Below, one piece after another: positions 47,959 through 56,619 of a stretch of 64,000 bases of DNA. The position numbers and the translations under genes were made by a program. The DNA comes from Anthoceros angustus (Eukaryota; Streptophyta; Anthocerotopsida; Anthocerotales; Anthocerotaceae). The notes under the pieces are model-generated. The model was not told where the DNA came from. It was given only the letters and a program-made list of their open reading frames with translations, and did not search any database. The number at the start of each line of letters is the position of its first letter. The stretch's first letter is position 1. The DNA lies in contig VJWM01000011.1 in the NCBI GenBank assembly GCA_010909165.1, forward strand, positions 310,001 to 374,000, given 5' to 3'.

Positions 47959-48433
47959 TGGATGCAGGTCATTGTCCATTCATTCCCTGATTATTCTTTT
48001 ACTTACCCCTAGCTAGGTAGACCTGTACCTATATCCTAACAAAACTAACCAGAGATCCGACAGACCACGGGGTGGATGAGCTCTTGCATTCGATCGCGAT
48101 TAGAATTCGACGGACCGGGCACCGTTTTCTAGGAAAACCCTATGTCATAGAAAAAACTACGTGTAAGTTAATAACGCAGGCTGTCTATACAGCCTGCAAA
48201 CTAGGTGCTCTGGAAAATGTGACGTCACAAAAAAGAAACGGATGGAGAATATCCCGATTGCAACCAATGAGAATGCGGTTGTATGTTGTGTGGCCAGCAC
48301 ACGCTCCTTCCGAAGCAGCTTCCTCCTCTCATCCTAGTATCTACAAAGTCATTTGCTCGTTCGCTGCCCAGGCTGTCTACGCTGTGCCGGTCTACTATAC
48401 GTTGCAGCTAGTGCAACTCATTGCATATCAGCG
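47959..48433. other. Intergenic, upstream of NEET
   Basis: It contains the GT106 3' UTR and the NEET promoter. No gene was seen; the plus-strand frame beginning at 48072 has no known domain. Confidence 0.5.
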
Positions 48434-49141
48434 ATGGCAACCATTGCACAGGTCGGAGCGTGTGGGGCAACAGTATCTTCAGCTTGGGGCGTGGCGCTGC
48501 CGCAGCAGCGGCCGAGGCAGAGTCGGAGGCAGTGGCGCTGTGTGGTGAGGCCCGGTGCAGCACGGGCGGAGGCGGAGGTGGAGACATCTCCCAGCGCGGC
48601 CATCAATCCGTCCATCAAGAAAGACGTGGAGAAGGTGGTGGACACCGTGCTGGTCGGCGAATTGAGCAAGCCTCTCACAGCTTACTGCAGGTCTGCTCTC
48701 GGTCCATGCCATGTTTCTAGTCATGCAGTTGCTAGTGTCATTGAGCGTCTTTGAAGCAATGTCGCCAGGAACCTGTTCGAGAGGCATCTGTCATCGCTGC
48801 ATTGTGCATTGCACTCTCTGATAGACAGCCTGGCAGGCGCATGATTTCAGAGAACTGCTGCAATAGTTTCTGTCTTGAAACATTTTGGCATGGCATCAGA
48901 AAACTGATGTGCTGGCTGTAGTCGTGACACATTGTGACGTCGCATCGTCAAAATGACGCTAGTGACAGAATTGCACCAAGTCTAGGACCTCTGCATCTCC
49001 TTTTCGTGTTGAACCCTGACGGGCGCGAATGGCTTCTCCAGATGCTGGCGTTCCGGCACATTCCCTCTGTGTGACGGCACTCACGCCAAGCACAACAAGG
49101 CAACCGGAGACAACGTCGGTCCGCTTCTGGTCAAGAAATGA
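48434..49141 (+). CDS. NEET: NEET protein, CDGSH [2Fe-2S] domain
   Basis: Two exons (48434-48690 and 49042-49141, intron 351 bp, GT-AG) give 118 residues. Residues 1 to about 50 look like a plastid transit peptide: Ala/Ser-rich, basic, with an Arg/Gln-rich stretch. The mature part has [20 protein letters not shown], then the cluster-binding motif [16 protein letters not shown], which supplies the three Cys and one His ligands, then [17 protein letters not shown]. The intron splits the first ligand motif after the first Cys, in phase. Plant NEET proteins are dimeric plastid/mitochondrial proteins that hold and transfer a labile 2Fe-2S cluster and affect iron and reactive-oxygen balance. CDGTH replaces the commoner CDGSH, an accepted variant. 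Confidence 0.95.
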
Positions 49142-49329
49142 GACTGCGCATGGGACCACCTCAGAGTGCAGTGTCTCAGAGATGTGGCGCAAATTCCGTC
49201 ATCCACGTACTTTTAAAATATTTATGTACAATAACGTGGACGTTTACAACGAAATTCGATCATGGGTATTAAATGACGAGGCATAATATATCTGTACACT
49301 CACAATGCCGGAATTTCCCCGGCAAAACA

Positions 49330-52139
49330 TTAAACCCTCCAAAATTTAATCACAGCTCCATTTCGATGCGAGCCAGAAAAGCGACGCTCGCCCACCCGTC
49401 TTCGATGACATGTCCGTAACATTATAACCAACCAGAATACCAACACCAACATAGCGGAATAGTAATACCAATTCGAAACCTGCTGCTGAAGAGTGTCAGA
49501 CCGTAGCTGCCTTTCACCGACAACACTTGCCACAAAGCCCATCGACACCTCTCTCGACTCTGCGATTAGACTACGTTCCGATTGCAAAACTCTTTTTTCC
49601 TGCAACCAGACGAGTGAAATTAGAATCACCCTCCACGAAAAGAGATGGGGTACCCTTTGAGGAGAAATTGCAATGAGGATACCAGGAAGTCAGCTTGATT
49701 GACAACCCGCTCTTGCTGTTCAAACATGCTCTGGGCATGGCTGTAGAGCTTCAAGTCCCAAACGTTTTGCTCGTGTATTTCTGATATGGTCTCCATGGGT
49801 ATTTTTTCCCGAAGCTGCAATTAAAGTCCTAACAGTTATAAGATGCTATCCATGCACGCCTTCAGCAATATTTCCCCACGTTGTCTCTTAAAGCAAGCAG
49901 CTTACCTCTCTAGAGAAGTTCACAGGTTTAATTTGATTAAGTGTGGCACTGCGACGCGACTTATGTGAACTCTGTAAGTTTGTCACACAAGTCTGGTACT
50001 TTCCGAGCAGCTGCTTGATGAATGTCTGCAAGAAAACATGTACCAATTCAGACCATGCTTGCTCAGAATTGATCTGGAACTTGGGCCATCATGACCCACG
50101 GGACTGTCGTTACCTCTTGCTCCTCTACTGCTGAGGTTGTAGACACTCCGGACATTCCTATGTCTGATTGCACCTGATCAAGAGCTTGATCTGCGGAATG
50201 AAATTGCCTGCTTAATCTGCTGCTTTAGGCTACAGATGCAATCCATGAGTGCCAGAGAAATGCAAAGAACAATATTTCTAGTACCTCCCCTTACAATGGC
50301 ATCATCTACAAGCAAATTGCGATGACCCGCAGCTCTGTGGCCAGCCCAGCTCCCTCCATTTCCGGCTATCCTCCCTTGCCGGCTCCTATGTGTTCTTTCT
50401 ACTGACTTGTGATGCAGCTGTCCTCCTACCACTGTTGCAAACATGATGGCCGACTCCTCATGCTTCTCTGTTAGCCCGACATACAGCATCTCATCCAACC
50501 TCCTCTGCATTGTCACAAACAAATAAGGGAATTAGGAAGGTTGATCGTCTTGGTAAACTGTCACATGGGACAACTATCAGAGATGCTGTTCATTAAACCT
50601 TGGAGACTTTGTAAATCGACTCCCCAAGAAAGCCATATTCCTTTACACAATTCCGTATTTCTTGTGCCTCTCCTAAAACTGAGTAATTCGTAAGCCCAGC
50701 TATCTGCAGAAGGACATCCACCACGTTAGCTCCTGGAGAACGTGATACTGGAAGGTAACAGTACGCTGGAGTCACTGACCTGAAACATGGCACCATTGTG
50801 AACTAAATCCTTCACAAGAGGATGGCGAATGAACTCATGGAGGGGCATAACCATGGACGGAACATCATAGGTATTCTCCACATCATATTCGACCAAGACC
50901 GACCCATTCGCTCGTGCATCACGCTGCGACACAAAACGCTAAATCATCATGCTGCCTTCCTTCACACATTATGTCTGGACAAATATAACCTGCCTGTGCC
51001 AAGATGCCATGCAAAAAAATGAGCCCACGGCCCAGCAGCTACCGTCTACAATAGATACAATCTAGCTGCCTTGCTAGGACCATGACACATGACTCTGGTA
51101 ACAAACAGATTTCAAGCACATGGAGAAAGAGGACGACAATAGTTACCCGCTGGTAAGCATCTGCCCGAACCATAGGAACCAGATATTTCCAGGGCCAAAT
51201 GTCCAACGTACTGACTAGCTTGTTCCGGTCTACAGCTCCTCCAGCTCCAGTGTTGCTAGATTTTAATCCTCGGCGTTGACGCAGGAACCGAGAGGCAACC
51301 TCCACGGAGAACTCATATGCACTCACCACACGGTCAAAGGGGTGGCGCATGTTTGTGACAACAGACGTCATATTCTGTGGCAACTTTGTCATCAGGCTGT
51401 AATCATCATGACTGGAAAGCAGTCTGCAATTTGGGGTACTGCAACATCGGACCTATCAGAACTCTGCTCATCCATGGCACGCAATTTGAGCTGTGTACAA
51501 AAAGACTAGAAGAAGCCGAATATGCCAGCAGAAAGCCGAAGCCCTAGGACTGTCAGAACAAAGGACAGCTGCATAACCTGGCATTCAACACCATAACCCA
51601 TACCTTGTATCCACCCGTAATTTATCGTAGGAACGAGCACACTTGCGTTCATCAGGAAAGAGATTCCTCAAAAAACTGCAGGCCGACGAACAGTCAGAGG
51701 TGACAAGTTAGATGCGTCCGGGCCCAGATACAGCTTACGAAGCAGGGTAGCGCGAGCAAACCCACCATTGATAGTAGGTCCTTCCCCCAGTACGAGGAAT
51801 GTGAAGGAAAAAAAGCAAATCCTGTAACTGCAGGGCATCCCCATGTCTGGATGCCCTGATGCTATCCAGATTTTCCAACTCCTGCTTCGCCCATGATTCC
51901 ACAAGCCTCTCGCAGCGGGCCAAATTGGTATCCAAGGATGTGGCCCCACCTGATGATGCAGAGAGCAGGTACTTTCAGAGACAGTCCTTTCCGATATCTT
52001 GGCACAACACTGTAAGTCCCAGGAAGAAGTAATGGAAAGCGGATCATCGAAGGCAGCTGACAGAGCGACTCACCCAGCAGAAGCAGAAACAGAAGCGGGG
52101 ACAAGGGCAGCAACAACGCCGTGCTGGTCATGGCCATCC
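49330..52139 (-). CDS. TPST: Tyrosylprotein sulfotransferase, plant type
   Basis: A minus-strand gene of about eleven exons. It starts at the ATG at 52139 with a signal peptide (MAMTSTALLLPLSPLLFLLL) and ends at 49330. Matching segments in order are LFFLHIPRTGGRTYY (PAPS-binding loop, about 51790), CFLRNLFPDERKCARSYDKL, LLSSHDDYSLMTKLP, MRHPFDRVVSAYEFSVEVAS, STLDIWPWKYLVP, MPLHEFIRHPLVKDLVHNGA, IAGLTNYSV, RRLDEMLYVGLTEKHEESA, NQIKPVNFSRE, then a C-terminal membrane helix (YYYSAMLVLVFWLVIML, about 49430-49480) and a basic cytosolic tail. This type I topology is specific to plant TPST, a cis-Golgi enzyme that transfers sulfate from PAPS to tyrosines of secreted peptides. Donor choice at TATCAATG|GTGGGT was set by phase and homology. 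Confidence 0.9.
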
Positions 52140-52698
52140 CGGGGATCAAAGTGCGAGCAGCATGGATCCTACCCTCGATTTTAAGGCTGTTCAACCTACT
52201 ATTTGCACCTACCTCCTCGCTGGTTTCAATGCCCTCCCCGCCGGCTGCCAACACTCACGACATCGAACCGTCCACATCCCCTGTTCAAAAGTTTGTCTTT
52301 CACAAGTGGAAGGAACCGTGAACGCCGTTGACCGTCGCTGAATAAGTTGCCCCGAATGAGTTTGCTTTATCAGTTTCTATGTGTGTAGATTGCGACTGTG
52401 CAGTGGGTATGTCCTTGGCATTCCAAACCATTTCAAATACACTCTAATCTAAAGGACATGAAATCTTTGGTTGGCCCAGTTAGCTCTGGGAGCAATCGAT
52501 CCGCGGATCGAATCCCAAAGGTATCCTACGTAACGTAATGTTTACCGGACCGGACCCTAAAATCTGTTGGACCCCAGTCTGCACCCGTCTGCATGTACAC
52601 ATGTGCATGTCCGGTTGGCGTGGTCACACGCAGTACCTTGGCATCCAGGCATAGCCTGTTGTTTGTTAAACTCATCTTCCGACCACAGGACACGAAGG
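52140..52698. promoter_or_regulatory. Shared upstream region of TPST (-) and the PPR gene (+)
   Basis: 560 bp separate the two start codons, so a bidirectional or closely packed promoter pair is expected. A TAGCTCTGGGAG word followed by GGATCGAATCCC (52487-52516) looks like a scrap of a tRNA-derived sequence. No other site is supported. Confidence 0.4.
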
Positions 52699-55600
52699 AT
52701 GGCCACAGTACGGCAACCGGACCCGTTGTGGACTCAACAAATTGGTGTGTGCACAGGGATGGTAGGAGGAGCTCCTCCCGCTCACCTCGTCTTAGGGAGT
52801 CAATCCCTGGCAAATGAAGCATCCAGGTGCAGCAGTGTAAGGAGGCCAGCACTTCCACTTCCGAGCAAATGTGTGGGTGGGCACGGGTTTTCCAGCGATG
52901 GTCGTTGCAAGGAGCAGGAGCGCTTGTGGCAACAATTTTTTCTGGACCCTACCATGTGGTGGGACAACAGACGAGACAAGGAGAGCTCCCGTTCCCATTC
53001 ACCTCACTTCCGGCGTAAGGGGTCCGGCGAGCTGCTGTGGTTGGACAACATCTTAAAGCCAGCTTGGGTTGATGAGCAGCTCGTTTCCTTGGATACGAAG
53101 ATGGGTCACGGTGCCTACTATCCTTCCCCTTCCGACTCCAGCTCTCCGGATAAGCCTGAACCTGGCAGGCGTGCAGAATCGGAAATGGGCTCCAGGTACA
53201 GCAGGGTAAGCAGCCCAGCACTTCCACTTCCGGGAATATGTGTGGTTGGGGACGGGTTTTCCGACCATGGTCGTCGCCAGGAGGAAGAGCGCTTGTGGCA
53301 GCAATTTTTTCTGGACCCTACCATGTGGTGGGACAACAGACGAGACAAGAAGAGCTCCCGTTCGCCTGACTTTCGGCGTAAGGGGTCGGGCGAGGTCCTC
53401 TGGTTAAACAGCGTGTTTAAGCCAGCTTGGGTTGATGAGGAGCTCGTTTCCTTGGATATGCAGATGGGTCGTGGTTCGTCTCCTTTCAAGTCGAGCTCTC
53501 CGGATAAGCCTGAACCTGGCAGGCGTGAGGGATCAGGAATGGGCGTCGTCACGGCTGTAACCGTGACCACGTTATGTCAGCAGGGGAGGCTTACGGAGGC
53601 CGTTGGAGCCCTGGAATCTCTGGCGCAGACAGACTCTGCTATTTCTCAGTCTCTGCTTTGCACTGTGCTGAAACTGTGTACAGCTAAGAAGAATTTGGTC
53701 GTGGGGCGACGCGTTCATGATCTCAGTGTCAATCTTGGGTACGAGTCGAATGTATATTTGGGGAACCATATATTGCGCATGTATGCATGTGGAGGTAGGC
53801 TAGAGGAGGCCATGGATGTGCTCACCAGGGTGGGCAAACCAAATGCTTTCATGTGGTCTTCCATAATCTCCGCATATGCTAAGCATGGGAAACCTACTGA
53901 GGCCGTACAATTGTATAATGAGATGCGTAGTTCAGGAGAGAAGGCGGATGCTCACGTCTTTATAGCTGCCCTTCAAGCTTGTGCATTGGCTGCCGACTTG
54001 AAATCTGGCAGAAAACTGCACTATGATGTATTGTACAGTGGCACTCCTCTTAACCTCTTTGTTGGCACCTGCCTGGTGGATATGTACGCTAAATGTGGCG
54101 AACTAAAAGATGCACGCCAGGTTTTTGACAGCATGGCCACAAAGGATGTGGTAACATGGAATGCCCTGATTGCTGGGTATGCAAAATGTGGTGAACTAGA
54201 AGATGCACGCCAAGTTTTTGACAGCATGAAAACGAGGGATGTGGTGACTTGGAATGCCCTGATAGCTGGGTATGCTGAGCACGGTCTCGGACATGAGGCG
54301 CTTGTTCTGTATGGACAAATGGAGCAGGAGGGACTGATTTTGGCTGACCATGTTACTTTTGCTTGCCTTCTGAAGGCCTGTGCAAGCACTGGTGCCTTAC
54401 AGAAGGGCAGGCAGCTCCACTCACAGATTGTTGAAAGAGGATTGTTGGATAATGTCATGGTGGGCAACTGCTTGGTGGACATGTATGCGAAATGTGGTGA
54501 ACTGGAAGACGCACGCCGAGTTTTTGACAGCATGAACAAAAAGGATGTGGTGACATGGACCACCCTGATTGCTGGGTATGCCGAGCAAGTGCTTGGCCAA
54601 GAGGCGCTTGTTCTGTATGGAGAAATGGAGCAGGAGGGGCTGATTTTGGCTAATCATGTTACGTTTGCTTGCCTTCTGAAGGCCTGTGCAAGCACTGGTG
54701 CCTTACAGAAGGGCAGGCAGCTGCACTCACAGATTGTGGGAAGAGGACTGCTGGATAACGTAGTGTTGGGCACTGGCCTGGTGGACATGTATGCAAAATG
54801 TGGTGAACTTGAAGATGCACGCCAGGCATTTGACAGCTTGGCCACAAAGGATGTGGTGACATGGACTGCCCTGATTGCTGGGTATTCACAGCAAGGACTC
54901 GGCCAAGAGGCGCTTGTTCTCCATGGACAAATGGAGGAGGCAGGCCTGATTTTGGCTAACCATGTTACTTTTGCTTGCCTTCTGAAGGCCTGTGCAAGCA
55001 CTGGTGCCTTACAGAAGGGCAGGCAGCTGCACTCCCAGATTGTCGAAAGAGGACTGCTGGATAACGTTGTGGTGAGCACCTGCCTGGTGGACATGTATGC
55101 AAAATGTGGTGAACTGGAAGCTGCACGCCAGGTTTTTGACGGCATGAACATAAAGAATGTGGTGACGTGGACAGCCATGTTATCTGGGTATGGTGATTGT
55201 GATGAAGGTCACAAGGCACTAGCTTGTTTCGAGGATATGTTAGTTGCCGGTATTCAGCCTAATGATGCTACTTTTACTTGCCTTCTAGTAGCATGCAGTC
55301 ACGAGGGATTGGTCCACCAGGGTCGCAAACACTTCAATTCCATGGCTGAACAGCATGGCATTAAACCGACTATTGAGCATTACACCTGCATGATTGATCT
55401 TCTTGGGCGTGCAGGCCATTTAGATGAGGCAGAGAAGATGCTACTGTCATGTGAGGGTCAAAGGGATGTCGTGGGATTGATAACTTTGTTGAATGCCTGC
55501 AAAAGTCACGGGGATATAGAGAAGGCGATGTGGTGTTTTGATAGAATTGTTAGGCTGGACCCCCAGGATGCGCGCCCATATGTGCTCATGGCCAATGCTT

Positions 55601-56073
55601 ATGCAGATGCGGGTAGGTGGACGGATGTAGATAGGATTGAAACACAGAGAAGGGTAGCAGGAGCTAACAAGAAACCTGCAGTGGCGACCATTGAGGTGAA
55701 TAAGCAGGTACATCAATATGTGGTGGGAGATATGAGAGAGGATATTGCGCTTCAGGTAGAGAGTACGAATGCTCGTGTGAAGCAGGAAGGAGGCCACGTA
55801 CCTCACACAAAGTTGGTGTTGAAACCAGTGTGTGAGAAGGAAAAGGAAGATGTACTTTGTGGGCATGCTGAGAAGCTGGCTCTGGCGTTTGGTCTCTTGA
55901 ACACTCCGAGTGGGACACCGCTGGTGGTAACTAAGAATCTACGCATGTGCAGTGACTGCCACAGTTCCACGGAGATCATGTCCAGGCTTGAACAGAGAGA
56001 CATTGTGGTGAGGGATGGGTACCGGGTGCATCGATTTGCAGCTGGTTCTTGCAGTTGTAAGGGTCGACTGTAA
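52699..56073 (+). CDS. PPR protein with two N-terminal PDF motifs and a C-terminal DYW:KP domain
   Basis: This is an intronless gene of 1,124 residues from the first in-frame ATG (52699; the frame is open upstream to 52567 without another ATG). Residues about 77-135 and 200-256 are two copies of a WWDNR...PDF...GExLWL...PAWVDExL module. It matches the PDF motif of OSB organellar single-stranded-DNA-binding proteins. PLS repeats fill about 288-980, with MYAKCGELEDARQVFDS many times. E motifs follow, then KKPAVATIEV, where usual DYW proteins have an EPGxSWIEV-like PG box. The deaminase-like part has HAEKLALAFGLL (HxE), CSDCH and the end GSCSCKGRL. These are marks of the DYW:KP class, associated with U-to-C editing in hornworts, lycophytes and ferns. 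Expected location is chloroplast or mitochondrion; the target RNA is unknown. Confidence 0.93.
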   Translation: MATVRQPDPLWTQQIGVCTGMVGGAPPAHLVLGSQSLANEASRCSSVRRPALPLPSKCVGGHGFSSDGRCKEQERLWQQFFLDPTMWWDNRRDKESSRSHSPHFRRKGSGELLWLDNILKPAWVDEQLVSLDTKMGHGAYYPSPSDSSSPDKPEPGRRAESEMGSRYSRVSSPALPLPGICVVGDGFSDHGRRQEEERLWQQFFLDPTMWWDNRRDKKSSRSPDFRRKGSGEVLWLNSVFKPAWVDEELVSLDMQMGRGSSPFKSSSPDKPEPGRREGSGMGVVTAVTVTTLCQQGRLTEAVGALESLAQTDSAISQSLLCTVLKLCTAKKNLVVGRRVHDLSVNLGYESNVYLGNHILRMYACGGRLEEAMDVLTRVGKPNAFMWSSIISAYAKHGKPTEAVQLYNEMRSSGEKADAHVFIAALQACALAADLKSGRKLHYDVLYSGTPLNLFVGTCLVDMYAKCGELKDARQVFDSMATKDVVTWNALIAGYAKCGELEDARQVFDSMKTRDVVTWNALIAGYAEHGLGHEALVLYGQMEQEGLILADHVTFACLLKACASTGALQKGRQLHSQIVERGLLDNVMVGNCLVDMYAKCGELEDARRVFDSMNKKDVVTWTTLIAGYAEQVLGQEALVLYGEMEQEGLILANHVTFACLLKACASTGALQKGRQLHSQIVGRGLLDNVVLGTGLVDMYAKCGELEDARQAFDSLATKDVVTWTALIAGYSQQGLGQEALVLHGQMEEAGLILANHVTFACLLKACASTGALQKGRQLHSQIVERGLLDNVVVSTCLVDMYAKCGELEAARQVFDGMNIKNVVTWTAMLSGYGDCDEGHKALACFEDMLVAGIQPNDATFTCLLVACSHEGLVHQGRKHFNSMAEQHGIKPTIEHYTCMIDLLGRAGHLDEAEKMLLSCEGQRDVVGLITLLNACKSHGDIEKAMWCFDRIVRLDPQDARPYVLMANAYADAGRWTDVDRIETQRRVAGANKKPAVATIEVNKQVHQYVVGDMREDIALQVESTNARVKQEGGHVPHTKLVLKPVCEKEKEDVLCGHAEKLALAFGLLNTPSGTPLVVTKNLRMCSDCHSSTEIMSRLEQRDIVVRDGYRVHRFAAGSCSCKGRL
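52927..53103 (+). other. PDF motif 1 of the PPR protein
   Basis: WQQFFLDPTMWWDNRRDK, then SPHFRRKGSGELLWL and KPAWVDEQL. The signature Pro-Asp-Phe is Pro-His-Phe here. In OSB proteins this about 50-residue motif binds single-stranded DNA. Confidence 0.75.
53296..53466 (+). other. PDF motif 2 of the PPR protein
   Basis: Same module 369 bp downstream, with an intact SPDFRRKGSGEVLWL and KPAWVDEEL. Flanking Pro/Ser-rich linkers (SSPDKPEPGRR) are duplicated too, so the whole 369-bp block was copied in tandem. Confidence 0.8.
54295..55212. repeat. Three near-identical 306-bp tandem PLS units
   Basis: The word TTTGCTTGCCTTCTGAAGGC followed by CTGTGCAAGCACTGGTGCC recurs at a period of exactly 306 bp (GCTTGCC at 54361, 54667 and 54973). 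This equals one 102-residue P-L-S triplet. The three units are far more alike than neighbouring PPR motifs, indicating recent expansion or gene conversion. Confidence 0.9.
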
Positions 56074-56619
56074 GAATAATGAAGTAGCCAGTGCTCAAGT
56101 TTGTGCGCCCCGAGAATATTGCATTTGGGGTCAATGTGCTTGCTTGTCGCAAGATGAAAGCGGATTTGTAAGTTCTTGCAACTTGTCATTTTGTGGTTGT
56201 GGAAGCAAAGCTGCTTACCTGCAGGACTCTGGGACCAGAGGACCGATGCTGGTGCTGGTCTCAGCATCTCCAGTTCATTTGTTTTAGCTGTTGCTGTGTT
56301 GCTGAGAGAGTGGTTCCAGGCCCAGGCCCAGGCCCAGGGTAGTTCTGCTGGCTGGTAGCGGAGCTGTGGATGCGCATGATGTCTCCAGACTTGTCAAGAT
56401 CCCTGCAACAACTCCTTGCAACTTTACTTGCAGAGATGAGGCTAGGGCCAGGCAGCTGATCACATTTTTTCACAAGGTGCTTGCTTTACAAGGCCATTCT
56501 GGTGCACAAGTGAATGCCGAGCCGGCGCCTTATCGGGATAATTCTATGACGTATTATGGTCAGGCAATTATGCGGGAGCGCAGGACAACATGAAAATTCG
56601 AACTGCTCATCATTGAGGC
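56074..56619. other. Downstream of the PPR gene
   Basis: Contains the 3' UTR; the stretch just after the stop (GTAGCCAGTGCTCAAGT) is also found after the second DYW:KP copy near 63000, showing that the duplication included the UTR. A CAGGCC triplication lies near 56318-56337. No gene seen. Confidence 0.5.

Noticed and set aside
48434-52139. A possible sulfur gene cluster (NEET, TPST, with TauE/SafE farther left)
   Set aside because: The three use sulfur in unrelated ways (2Fe-2S cluster, PAPS-dependent tyrosine sulfation, anion export), lie up to 45 kb apart and are mixed with unrelated genes. Chance is sufficient.
52480-52520. tRNA-like gene
   Set aside because: TAGCTCTGGGAG and GGATCGAATCCC resemble A and B boxes, but they are too close together and no acceptor or anticodon stem can be drawn.
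52567-52698. Start of the PDF-PPR protein at 52567
   Set aside because: That position is TTG. The first ATG in the frame is at 52699, in agreement with the divergent TPST start leaving room for promoters.
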